A DNA stretch of 50,197 nucleotides, taken from assembly GCA_000245075.1 (NCBI GenBank), contig JH599927.1:1-50197 (forward strand), read 5' to 3'. The DNA comes from Acetobacteraceae bacterium AT-5844. GTDB taxonomy: Bacteria > Pseudomonadota > Alphaproteobacteria > Acetobacterales > Acetobacteraceae. Positions 16,156 through 24,262 of this stretch are shown here, one piece after another (position 1 is the first letter of the stretch; each line of letters opens with the position of its first letter). The notes beneath the pieces were generated by a model. That model saw only the letters and a program-made list of their open reading frames with translations. It was not told the origin of the DNA and did not search any database. The position numbers were made by a program, and so were the translations under genes.

Positions 16156-17682
16156 ATGCCTCCGACTCTCTCCCGCCGCGCCATGATGGCCGGCGCCGCT
16201 GCTCTCCCTTTCCTGCGGATTCCGGGTGCGCGGGCGCGCACGCCGGGTGTGCTGACCTTCGGGCTTTCCAGTTACCCGCCCACCATCCAGCCCTGGGCCA
16301 ATAGCGGTACCGCCGCGGCGACGATGAAGCTGCTGATGTATCGCGGCCTCACCTCCTATGGCGATGATGGCGCGCTGCGGGGGGAGCTGGCGGAATCCTG
16401 GGCGCAGGAGGGCAACAACGCCTGGGTGTTCAAGCTGCGGGACGCGCGCTTCCAGAATGGCGAGAAGGTGACCTCCGCCGATGTGAAATGGACGATCGAG
16501 CAAGTCGCTGACCCCAAATCCACTGCCTTCTTCCGGAACGAGATGCAGAATGTGGAGCGGGTGGAAACGCCCGATGACCGCACGGTGCGCATCGTGACAA
16601 AGACGCCGGTGGTGACGCTGCCGACGATGTTCGCCAATTACCACCTGCCGATCATCTCGCGGAATTCCGAACGTTCCAGCCCCTCTGGCGCGGGACCATT
16701 CGTGCTGAAGGCGCAGGAGAGGGGAACTTCGCTGGAGTTCGAGGCGAACCCGAACTTCTACAAGCCGGGCCTGCCGAAGCTGAAAGGCATCCGCGTCGTC
16801 GCATATTCGGACGAGAATCTTCGTGTTTCCGCGTTGCAGTCCGGCGATCTCGACCTGATCGAGTACGTGCCGTGGCAGGCGATGGATGCCATTACCGCCA
16901 ACCCGGCCCTGAAGCTGGATGCGGTGGATGGCGCCTTCATGTACCTCATGTTCAATGGTACGCGGCCGCCCTTCAATGATCACCGCGTTCGCAAGGCGGT
17001 GGCGCATGCCATTCGCCGGGACGAGCTGGTGAAGGCGGCGTTCTTCGGGCGCGGCTCTGCGCTGGAGCAATTGCCGGTTGCATCCTCCAGCCCGTTCTAC
17101 AATGCCGAATACAAGAATGGCTGGCACTACGACCCGGCACTCTCGAAGAAGCTGCTGGCGGAGGCGGGGTTCCCGGACGGCCTCTCCTGCGGCCTGCTGG
17201 CCACCGCGCAATACGGCATGCACAAGGACACGGCGGAGGTGGTGCAGAACCACTTGGCCGCCGTGGGTATCCGCTGTGAGCTGAACCTGCCGGACTGGGC
17301 GACCCGCGTTTCCATCGGAAACCGTGGCCAGTATGACCTGGCCGTGCTGGGGACGGCGGCGGACAGCAACGACCCCGATGGTATCGCGAACTTCATCGAT
17401 GGCTCGCTCTCGCCCTCCTATGTTCGCAGCTATGGGCTGAAGATCGACCGTATCTCGCAGCTTCTGGCCGCCGGCAGGGCGGAGTTCGATACCGAGAAAC
17501 GCCGGGCGATCTATCGGGAGATGGAGGGCGTCGCCATCGAGCAGGTGCCGATCGTCGGCCTGACATGGCGCAGCCAGGGCTATGCGATGAAGAAGGATGT
17601 CACCGGCTTCAAGAACCTGCCGGGGGCACTGACCTTCTATTCGGGTCTGACCTTCGAAACGGCGGCGATGGGCGGGGCATGA
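16156..17682 (+). CDS. ABC transporter substrate-binding protein, family 5 (peptide/nickel/opine type), Tat-type signal
   Basis: A 508-residue periplasmic SBP_bac_5 protein. The N-terminus PPTLSRRAMMAGAAALPFL is a twin-arginine-like signal with likely cleavage after ARA near residue 28. The body has family landmarks: LAESWAQEGNNAWVFKLRDARFQNGEKVT in scattered blocks (residues ~75-115) and NDHRVRKAVAHAI (~275-287). The ATG at 16156 has AGGAG at 16142-16146. It sits inside a cytoplasmic-enzyme operon, and no permease or ATPase gene occurs anywhere in the window. It must therefore share a transporter encoded elsewhere or act as a periplasmic binding/sensing protein. Confidence 0.87.
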   Translation: MPPTLSRRAMMAGAAALPFLRIPGARARTPGVLTFGLSSYPPTIQPWANSGTAAATMKLLMYRGLTSYGDDGALRGELAESWAQEGNNAWVFKLRDARFQNGEKVTSADVKWTIEQVADPKSTAFFRNEMQNVERVETPDDRTVRIVTKTPVVTLPTMFANYHLPIISRNSERSSPSGAGPFVLKAQERGTSLEFEANPNFYKPGLPKLKGIRVVAYSDENLRVSALQSGDLDLIEYVPWQAMDAITANPALKLDAVDGAFMYLMFNGTRPPFNDHRVRKAVAHAIRRDELVKAAFFGRGSALEQLPVASSSPFYNAEYKNGWHYDPALSKKLLAEAGFPDGLSCGLLATAQYGMHKDTAEVVQNHLAAVGIRCELNLPDWATRVSIGNRGQYDLAVLGTAADSNDPDGIANFIDGSLSPSYVRSYGLKIDRISQLLAAGRAEFDTEKRRAIYREMEGVAIEQVPIVGLTWRSQGYAMKKDVTGFKNLPGALTFYSGLTFETAAMGGA

Positions 17683-18368
17683 GAGATCTGGCTGGCAAGG
17701 TGGTGATGGTCTCCGGTGCCGCGCGCGGCATCGGGCGGGCGGTGGCGGAGAGGCTGCTGGCCGCGGGCTGCCAGGTCAGCGCGGGGGTGCGGGATGTCAG
17801 CCGCGCCCCGCAGGGGAGCGCCGGCTTCGCCTATGACGCCACGCGGCAGGGCAGCGCCCAGGGCTGGGTGGATGAGACAGTGGCGCGCTTCGGGCGGGTG
17901 GATGCGCTGGTGAATGCGGCCGGCATCAATCCGCGCGCCAGTTTGCTGGAGGGGCCCGACGATGCCTTCCAGGATTTATGGTCGGTCAACGCCATGGGGC
18001 CGATCCATGTGATCCGCGCGGCATGGCCGCATCTGGTGGGGGGCGGCGAGGGCCGGGTGATCAACATTTCCTCGCTCTCTGGCAAGCGGGTGCGGAACGA
18101 CAATCTCGGCTACGCCATGAGCAAGTTCGCGGTCATGGCGCTGACCCAGGAGGTGCGACGGCTGGGCTGGGATCACGGCATCCGCGCGACGGCGCTCTGC
18201 CCCGGCTTCGTCGATACAGACATGACGGCACATGTTACCAAATGGCCGCGTGACAAGATGTCGCGCCCCGAGGATCTGGCGCTGATCGCGGAGATGCTGC
18301 TGCGCCTTTCCAGCACCGCCTCCGTGGCCGAGCTGCTGGTGAATTGCCGGCACGAGGACACGCTTTGA
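17679..18368 (+). CDS. SDR family NAD(P)-dependent oxidoreductase
   Basis: A 229-residue classical short-chain dehydrogenase. The cofactor motif SGAARGIGR is at residues ~12-20, NAAG at ~75-78, and the active-site pair Y-x3-K in YAMSK (~146-150) with upstream catalytic Ser in NISSLSGK. An acidic residue typical for NAD preference is not obvious, so cofactor choice is open. It begins in an ATGA overlap with the SBP gene and ends in a TTGA overlap with the small ferredoxin-like subunit. It should oxidise or reduce an alcohol/ketone intermediate of the same pathway. Confidence 0.88.
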   Translation: MRDLAGKVVMVSGAARGIGRAVAERLLAAGCQVSAGVRDVSRAPQGSAGFAYDATRQGSAQGWVDETVARFGRVDALVNAAGINPRASLLEGPDDAFQDLWSVNAMGPIHVIRAAWPHLVGGGEGRVINISSLSGKRVRNDNLGYAMSKFAVMALTQEVRRLGWDHGIRATALCPGFVDTDMTAHVTKWPRDKMSRPEDLALIAEMLLRLSSTASVAELLVNCRHEDTL

Positions 18369-18640
18369 AGCTCACGCGTCTGCGCGACACGGCGCGCCCT
18401 GCCATCTCCCTGCACCTGGAGGGCGAGGCCGTGGCCGCCATGCGGGGCGACACGCTGCTCACGGCGCTGCTCGCCGGCGGTGCCGGGCATCTGCGGGAAA
18501 GTGAGTTCGGAGACGGGCACCGCGCGGGCTTTTGCCTGATGGGTGCGTGCCAGGATTGCTGGGTGGTGGTGGAAGGCATGGGGCGCGTGCGGGCCTGTGC
18601 CACGCTGGCGCAGGATGGAATGAAGGTACGGCGGGGATGA
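18365..18640 (+). CDS. [2Fe-2S] gamma subunit of an HcnA/opine-oxidase-type amino-acid dehydrogenase
   Basis: A 91-residue protein with a Fer2_4-type fold. Cysteines in FCLMGACQDC (C-x4-C-x2-C) and a fourth in VRACATL give a complete plant-type [2Fe-2S] site. Such small subunits occur with the FAD alpha and beta subunits encoded next (HcnABC, nopaline/octopine oxidase, D-hydroxyproline dehydrogenase). TTG 18365 is preferred as start because it overlaps the SDR stop (TTGA), keeping the operon's coupling pattern. A TTG at 18344 would add seven residues. The role is electron transfer between flavins and the acceptor. Confidence 0.87.
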   Translation: MKLTRLRDTARPAISLHLEGEAVAAMRGDTLLTALLAGGAGHLRESEFGDGHRAGFCLMGACQDCWVVVEGMGRVRACATLAQDGMKVRRG

Positions 18641-19992
18641 AGGTCGCGGTGGTGGGAGCCGGCCCGGCCGGCGTGCGCGCGGTGGAGACACTGCTAGCCC
18701 ATGGCATCCGCCCGGTCTGGATCGACGAGGCGATGGATGGGGGCGGGCGCATCTATCAGCGCCCACCCGCCGGCATGCAGCGGGATGCGAGGACGCTGTA
18801 TGGCTTCGAAGCCTCGCGGGCCACGGCGCTGCATGCCGCGCTGGATGCCGCGAAGGCGCGCGCGGATTGGCGGCCCGAGACGTTGGTGTGGAACATCCGC
18901 CCCGGCCAGAAGCAGTTGAACACGCTAAGCCAGAGCCGCCAGGGCGTGGTGGCTTACGATGCCGTCATTCTCTGTACCGGCGCCATGGACCGCGTGGTGC
19001 CGGTGAAGGGATGGACGCTGCCGGGCGTCACCACCATGGGCGGGGCGCAGATCGCCTTGAAGTCGCAGGGCTGCGGGATTGGCCGACGGGTGGCTTTCCT
19101 GGGGAGCGGGCCGTTGCTCTGGCTGGTGGCCTATCAATACGCGAAGGCGGGGGCTGAGGTGGCGGCGGTGCTGGACACCACGCCCTTTGCCACCAAGCTG
19201 GCGGCGGCGCCGGGTATGCTGCGCGGCCCTGCCACTTTCGCCAAAGGCCTCTACTACATCGGCTGGCTTCGCACCCATGGCATCCGCATCGCGGAAGGCG
19301 TCACGCCGCTGGCCATCGAGGGGGATGAGACTGTGGCCGGAATATGCTGGCGCGATGCCAAGGGTGTGGAGCAGCAAGTGGCGTGCGATGCCGTGGGGAT
19401 TGGCTGGGGCCTGAAGCCGGAAGCGCAGCTCGCTGATCTGGCCGGCATTCCCTTCGATTTCGACGACGTGCAGCATAATTGGGTGCCAAGGCGGGATGCC
19501 GCCGGGCGCACGCCTGTGGCAGGTGTCTATCTTGCGGGGGATGGCAGCGGCATCGGCGGCGCGGAGGTCGCGGAGCTGGCTGGCACGCGGGCCGCGTTGT
19601 CCCTGCTGCAGGATGAAGGAAGGGCGGTTGAGACCGCGGCGCTTGACCACAAGCTGGCTTCGCTGGCGCGCTTTCGCGTGGCGCTGGAAAAGGCCTTTCC
19701 TTTCCCTGCCCATCTCGCTGTGTCCTTGCCGGACGATGCGCTGTTCTGCCGCTGTGAGGGGCTGACGGTGGGTGACCTTCGCGTCACCACTACCGGCCCC
19801 ACCTTGCCGGCCCCTGAGATGAACCGCGCCAAGGCGGTCAGCCGCGCGGGGATGGGGCGGTGCCAGGGGCGTGTCTGTGGGGCCGCGGCGGCGGAGATCC
19901 TGGCGGCGAAGCTGGGGTGTTCCGTGGCCGAGGTCGGGCGCCTGCGCGGGCAGGCCCCGGTGAAGCCCATTCCGCTGGTGGCGGCGCCATGA
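18637..19992 (+). CDS. FAD/NAD(P)-binding alpha subunit with C-terminal BFD-like [2Fe-2S] domain (HcnB/SoxA-like)
   Basis: A 451-residue pyridine nucleotide-disulfide oxidoreductase-fold subunit. The N-terminal dinucleotide motif is VVGAGPAGVRA (~residues 5-15); a second Rossmann motif, FLGSGPLLW, lies near 156-164. The C-terminal BFD-like domain keeps four cysteines: C-x-C in FCRCEG (~370) and C-x4-C in RCQGRVC (~409-414). This architecture is characteristic of the alpha subunit of heterotrimeric amine/imino-acid dehydrogenases. It overlaps both neighbours by 4 bp (ATGA), so gamma, alpha and beta are made in order from one message. Confidence 0.88.
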   Translation: MKVAVVGAGPAGVRAVETLLAHGIRPVWIDEAMDGGGRIYQRPPAGMQRDARTLYGFEASRATALHAALDAAKARADWRPETLVWNIRPGQKQLNTLSQSRQGVVAYDAVILCTGAMDRVVPVKGWTLPGVTTMGGAQIALKSQGCGIGRRVAFLGSGPLLWLVAYQYAKAGAEVAAVLDTTPFATKLAAAPGMLRGPATFAKGLYYIGWLRTHGIRIAEGVTPLAIEGDETVAGICWRDAKGVEQQVACDAVGIGWGLKPEAQLADLAGIPFDFDDVQHNWVPRRDAAGRTPVAGVYLAGDGSGIGGAEVAELAGTRAALSLLQDEGRAVETAALDHKLASLARFRVALEKAFPFPAHLAVSLPDDALFCRCEGLTVGDLRVTTTGPTLPAPEMNRAKAVSRAGMGRCQGRVCGAAAAEILAAKLGCSVAEVGRLRGQAPVKPIPLVAAP

Positions 19993-21119
19993 GCGGCACT
20001 CGCTGCGATGTGCTGATTATCGGCGCGGGCGGGGCAGGGTGTTCCGCCGCGCTGCATCTGGCGCTGCGCGGCAGCAGGGTGGTGCTGCTGGAGCGCGGAC
20101 TGGTCGGGGGGCAGGCCTCGGGCGTGAATTACGGCGGCGTGCGGCAGCAGGGGCGCAACCCCGCCGAGCTGCCGATCGCGCGTAAATCCCGCGAGATTTG
20201 GGGGCGCATGAAGGCGCTGGCGGGGACGGAGGCGGAGTTCACCGTTACCGGCCATCTGAAGCTCGCCCGGAACGATGCGGAGGAGGCGGAACTCATCGCC
20301 TATCTGGACGTGGCGAAGCAGTATGGGCTGCCGCTGCGCATGGTGGGCCGCAATGCCCTGCATGGCGAATATCCCTGGCTTGGCCCCAAGGTCCTGGCTG
20401 GCTCCTTCGCGCCGGAGGACGGCTCGGCCAATCCCCGGTTGATGGCCCCGGCCCTGGCCCGCGCGGCCCGTGATGCGGGTGCCGCCATCCATGAGCGGAC
20501 GGAGGTGATGAGCTATGCGCATGATGGCGCGTTGTTCCATCTGCGCACTGTGCGAGGGGAGGAGTTCTCCGCGCCGGTCCTGCTCAATCTCGCGGGCTTT
20601 TGGGGCGGCCGCGTCGCCGAGGCGTTCGGGGAAGCGGTGCCGGTGAAGCCGCTGAGCCCGAACATGCTGGTGACCGAGCCGATGCGCTATTTCATCGAGC
20701 CCAATCTCGGCGTGGTGGGTGGCAATGTGTATCTGCGCCAGATTCCACGTGGCAACGTCATCATCGGCGGCGGCTATGGGGAGAGTAACCCCGGCGAGCC
20801 TGGTGAGATGCCGTGGTCCCGCCCGGTGCCAGAAGCGACGATGGAGGCTGCCCGTCTCGCCATCGCTCTGGTGCCGGAGTTGGAGGGGGCGCAGATCATC
20901 CGCTCCTGGAGCGGTATCGATGGGCAGATGCCGGACAGGATTCCTGTGATCGGCCCCAGCAGCACCACGCCGGGCCTGTTCCACGCCTTCGGCTTTTCCG
21001 GGCATGGCTTCCAGCTTGGGCCGGCCATCGGCGCCATCATGAGCGAGCTGGTGCTGGATGGGCGCACGGATGTGCCGCTGGAGGCATTTCGCATCACCCG
21101 CTTCGCGGAGGCCGGCTGA
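19989..21119 (+). CDS. FAD-dependent oxidoreductase, DAO family (beta, catalytic subunit)
   Basis: A 376-residue D-amino-acid-oxidase-fold flavoprotein. The FAD-binding motif LIIGAGGAGCSAA occurs at residues ~7-19, followed by LLERGLVGGQASGVNYGGVR (~33-52), and the C-terminal FAD contact GLFHAFGFSGHGFQLGP near ~325-341. DAO beta subunits of this complex type oxidise proline, hydroxyproline, opines, sarcosine or glycine. The residues seen do not fix the substrate. It completes the gamma-alpha-beta set and ends 19 nt before the kinase gene. No covalent-flavin sarcosine-oxidase partner genes (soxBDG) are present. Confidence 0.88.
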   Translation: MSGTRCDVLIIGAGGAGCSAALHLALRGSRVVLLERGLVGGQASGVNYGGVRQQGRNPAELPIARKSREIWGRMKALAGTEAEFTVTGHLKLARNDAEEAELIAYLDVAKQYGLPLRMVGRNALHGEYPWLGPKVLAGSFAPEDGSANPRLMAPALARAARDAGAAIHERTEVMSYAHDGALFHLRTVRGEEFSAPVLLNLAGFWGGRVAEAFGEAVPVKPLSPNMLVTEPMRYFIEPNLGVVGGNVYLRQIPRGNVIIGGGYGESNPGEPGEMPWSRPVPEATMEAARLAIALVPELEGAQIIRSWSGIDGQMPDRIPVIGPSSTTPGLFHAFGFSGHGFQLGPAIGAIMSELVLDGRTDVPLEAFRITRFAEAG

Positions 21120-21138
21120 TCCGCTATCGGCGGGCGTG

Positions 21139-22134
21139 ATGTACGACCCGCCTTTTCTCCACCATCTCCAGGGATTGCTGCGCGAGGCCCTGCCACGCTG
21201 GGGCATGCCGCGAGAGGCCGCGCTCTCCCTGTTGAACGTCTCCGAGAACGCCACCTTCCTGGCCGAGGGAGGGGGGCGCAAACTTGTTCTTCGCGTTTAT
21301 CGCCAGGGCTACCACCAGCCGGCGGAAATGCAGTCCGAGCTGGCCTGGATCATGGCGGTGAGGCGGGAGGGGGTGGTCGAAACCCCCGCGCCGGTGCCGG
21401 GCGGGGATGGGCAGGTGTTGCAGGCGCTGCCCGATGGCGAGTTGCTGCGCAATATCGCCGCCTTCGAGTACATGGAGGGCGTGGAGCCGCAGGAAAGCGG
21501 CGACCTGGTGCCCTGGTTCCAGCAATTGGGCGCCATCACCGCCAGGCTGCATGCCCATGGGCGCAGCTGGCAGCCTCCCGCTGGCTTTACCCGCAAGCGC
21601 TGGGACTTCACGACCATGCTGGGGCAGGCGCCGCATTGGGGGCGCTGGCAGGATGCCATGGGCCTCGATACCGAGGGAGAGGCGGTGCTCGCCCAGGCCG
21701 CGGACAGGTTGCGGCACAGGCTGGCACGGTATGGAGAGGCGCCGGACCGCTTCGGGTTGGTGCACGCGGATCTGCGCCTCACAAATCTGCTCGCGGAAGG
21801 CAAGCGGCTTGGCGTCATCGATTTCGATGACAGCGGGTTCTGCTGGTATCTCTACGATTTCGCGGCGTCGGTGAGCTTTATCGAGCACGAGCCGGTGGTG
21901 CCGGCACTGATGCGCGCCTGGGTCGAGGGCTATCGGCAGGTCGGATCGCTGGCGGAGACGGATATCGCGATGCTTCCGGCATTCGTGATGCTGCGGCGGA
22001 TGCTGTTGACCGCCTGGCTGGCATCTCACGCAGAAACGCCCACGGCGCAGGCGTTGGGCGCGGGCTACACGGCGGGAACCGTGGCTTTGGCCCGCCGTTT
22101 CCTGCAAGGGAACCTCTGGCATATCGATTGCTAA
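21139..22134 (+). CDS. Phosphotransferase, APH/homoserine kinase type II family
   Basis: A 331-residue protein-kinase-like small-molecule kinase. The catalytic loop HADLRLTNLL (~residues 209-218, H-x-D-x4-N) and metal-binding IDFDDSGFCWYLYDFA (~228-243) are intact. The family includes homoserine kinase II, SrkA, hydroxylysine kinase and choline kinases; the DFDDSGF-x-WYLYD pattern is closest to the RdoA/ThrB-like group. In this operon it probably phosphorylates a hydroxylated amino compound, not an antibiotic. ATG 21139 is chosen because family similarity starts there, although the frame is open upstream into the DAO gene. Confidence 0.82.
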   Translation: MYDPPFLHHLQGLLREALPRWGMPREAALSLLNVSENATFLAEGGGRKLVLRVYRQGYHQPAEMQSELAWIMAVRREGVVETPAPVPGGDGQVLQALPDGELLRNIAAFEYMEGVEPQESGDLVPWFQQLGAITARLHAHGRSWQPPAGFTRKRWDFTTMLGQAPHWGRWQDAMGLDTEGEAVLAQAADRLRHRLARYGEAPDRFGLVHADLRLTNLLAEGKRLGVIDFDDSGFCWYLYDFAASVSFIEHEPVVPALMRAWVEGYRQVGSLAETDIAMLPAFVMLRRMLLTAWLASHAETPTAQALGAGYTAGTVALARRFLQGNLWHIDC

Positions 22135-22171
22135 CCGGTAAGCTCCTGACGACGAGATCCTGGGAGTTGCC

Positions 22172-24262
22172 GTGTTGCAGACCTCGCCTCCTGTCCGGTT
22201 GGCCGCCGATATCGGCGGCACCTTCACCGATGTTGTCCTGGATGCGGGGGGTACCCGCCGAACCCGTAAGGTTCTGACCACGCCGACAGCACCGGAGGAG
22301 GGCGTGCTGAACGGCGTCTCCCTGGTGTTGGAGGATGCGGGGCTGCATTTCTCCGATATCGACGTCTTCGTGCACGGCACCACGCTGGCGACCAACGCCA
22401 TCATCGAGCGGCGCGGCGCGAAGACGGCGCTGATCGCCACGCAGGGCTTCCGCGATGTGCTGGAGATCGGCACGGAGAGCCGGTACGACCAGTACGACGT
22501 CTTCATCGAGAAGCCGGTGCCGCTGGTGCCGCGCGCCTTGCGCTTCACGGTGCCGGAGCGGGTGGATGCGGAAGGCGCCATTCGCCTGCCGCTGGACGAG
22601 GCGGCCGTGGCGGCGCTCGCGCCGGAGCTGGAGAAGGCGGGCGTGCAGAGCGTGGCCTTCGCCTTCCTCCACGCCTATGCCAACCCGGCGCATGAGCAGC
22701 GCGCGGCGGCCGTGCTGAAGGCGCTTCTGCCGGGTCTTTCCATCACCCTGGCCAGCGAGGTGTGCCCCGAGGTGCGGGAGTATGAACGCACCAGCACCGC
22801 CGTCGCCAACGCCTATGTGCAGCCGCTGATGGAAGGCTATCTTGGCCGGATGCGGGATGCGTTGCAGGCGCGGCAGTATCGTGGCGCGACTTATCTCGTC
22901 ACCTCCGGCGGGGGGCTGACATCACTGGAGACGGCGCAGAAATTCCCGGTGCGCCTGGTGGAATCCGGCCCGGCGGGCGGCGCGATCTTCGCCGCGCAGG
23001 TGGCCATGCGCGCGAAGGAGGACAAGGTTCTCTCCTTCGACATGGGCGGCACCACGGCGAAGGTCTGCCTCATCGAGAATGGCGAGCCCGCCACCTCCCG
23101 CTTCTTCGAGGTGGACCGCACCGCGCGCTTCCTGAAAGGCTCCGGCCTGCCGCTGCGTATCCCCGTGATCGAGATGGTGGAGATCGGCGCGGGTGGCGGC
23201 TCCATCGCGCAGGTGGATGCCATGCAGCGCGTGGCCGTGGGGCCGGAGAGCGCCTCCTCCGTGCCGGGCCCGGCCTGTTACGGCCTGGGTGGCACGCGGC
23301 CGGCGGTGACGGATGCCGATGTCGCCATGGGGCTTATCGAGCCGAAGGGTTTCGCGGGCGGCAGCATGACGCTGCGGGACGATCTCTCCCGCGACGCGCT
23401 GAAGCGGGATATCGGCGACAAGCTCGGGCTTTCCGCCGAGATGTCCGCTTATGCCGTGTATGAGATGGTGTGCGAGAACATGGCGAGCGCCGCCCGCGTG
23501 CATGCCGCCGAGCGTGGGGCCGTGATCGGGCAACACACCATGATCGCCTTTGGCGGCGCCGCGCCGCTGCATGCCGCGCGTGTGGCGGAGAAGGTGGGCG
23601 TCAGCCGCGTGCTGGTGCCGCCCAATGCCGGCGTGGGCTCGGCCGTCGGCTTCCTGGCGGCGCCTGTCGCGTATGAAATTGTCCGCTCCCGCCATGCGCG
23701 TGTCGATGAGAGCTTCGACAGCGCTGGCGTCTCCGAATTGTTCACGGAGATGACGGCGGCGGCGAAGGCGTTGGTGGAACCGGGCGCGCGGGGCGCACCG
23801 CTCTTCGTGCGGCGGATGGCCTTCATGCGCTATGTCGGCCAGGGGCATGAGATCACGGTGGTGCTGCCGGAGCATGACCTGACGGCGGCGGATGTGCCGG
23901 AGCTGCGCCGGATCTTCGAGGCGGAATACGCAGCGCAATTCGCGCGCATCATTCCGGCGGCGGCGATCGAGGTGCTGAACTGGTCCGTGCTGGTCTCGAC
24001 AGAGGCGAAGAAGCCGGAGGCGGTGGCGAGCGTGCCGGCCGCCGCGGCACCGAAGCCGAGTGGCGTGCGCTGCATCTTCGATGGCCGCACCGAGAAGAAG
24101 ATCGACGTGCCTGTCTATCAGCGGAACGCCATGCCGCCTGGGGCCGTCGTGCCGGGGCCTGTGGTGATCGCCGAGGATGAGACGACCACCTATGTCTCCG
24201 CCAGCTTCGATGCGCATATCGACGGCGCAGGCTGCATCGTGATGGAAAGGAAGGCGGCATGA
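22172..24262 (+). CDS. Hydantoinase/oxoprolinase family protein, A subunit (second copy)
   Basis: A 696-residue second HyuA-type ATPase subunit. ADIGGTFTDVVLD (~residues 11-23), HGTTLATNAIIERRG (~69-83), SFDMGGTTAKVCLIE (~289-303) and the canonical SSVPGPACYGLGG (~367-379) are all present. It differs widely from the first copy, reading CYGLGG where that has CYDQGN, so the two are old paralogues and not a recent duplication. GTG 22172 follows GGGAG at 22162-22166 after a 37-nt gap, the largest in the operon. It overlaps hyuB2 by 4 bp. Likely reaction: ATP-dependent opening of a hydantoin- or oxoproline-like ring. Confidence 0.89.
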   Translation: MLQTSPPVRLAADIGGTFTDVVLDAGGTRRTRKVLTTPTAPEEGVLNGVSLVLEDAGLHFSDIDVFVHGTTLATNAIIERRGAKTALIATQGFRDVLEIGTESRYDQYDVFIEKPVPLVPRALRFTVPERVDAEGAIRLPLDEAAVAALAPELEKAGVQSVAFAFLHAYANPAHEQRAAAVLKALLPGLSITLASEVCPEVREYERTSTAVANAYVQPLMEGYLGRMRDALQARQYRGATYLVTSGGGLTSLETAQKFPVRLVESGPAGGAIFAAQVAMRAKEDKVLSFDMGGTTAKVCLIENGEPATSRFFEVDRTARFLKGSGLPLRIPVIEMVEIGAGGGSIAQVDAMQRVAVGPESASSVPGPACYGLGGTRPAVTDADVAMGLIEPKGFAGGSMTLRDDLSRDALKRDIGDKLGLSAEMSAYAVYEMVCENMASAARVHAAERGAVIGQHTMIAFGGAAPLHAARVAEKVGVSRVLVPPNAGVGSAVGFLAAPVAYEIVRSRHARVDESFDSAGVSELFTEMTAAAKALVEPGARGAPLFVRRMAFMRYVGQGHEITVVLPEHDLTAADVPELRRIFEAEYAAQFARIIPAAAIEVLNWSVLVSTEAKKPEAVASVPAAAAPKPSGVRCIFDGRTEKKIDVPVYQRNAMPPGAVVPGPVVIAEDETTTYVSASFDAHIDGAGCIVMERKAA

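Noticed and set aside
21139-22134. Reading the APH-family gene as an aminoglycoside resistance gene.
   Set aside because: The motif pattern fits the homoserine-kinase/RdoA-like group and the gene sits within a catabolic operon.
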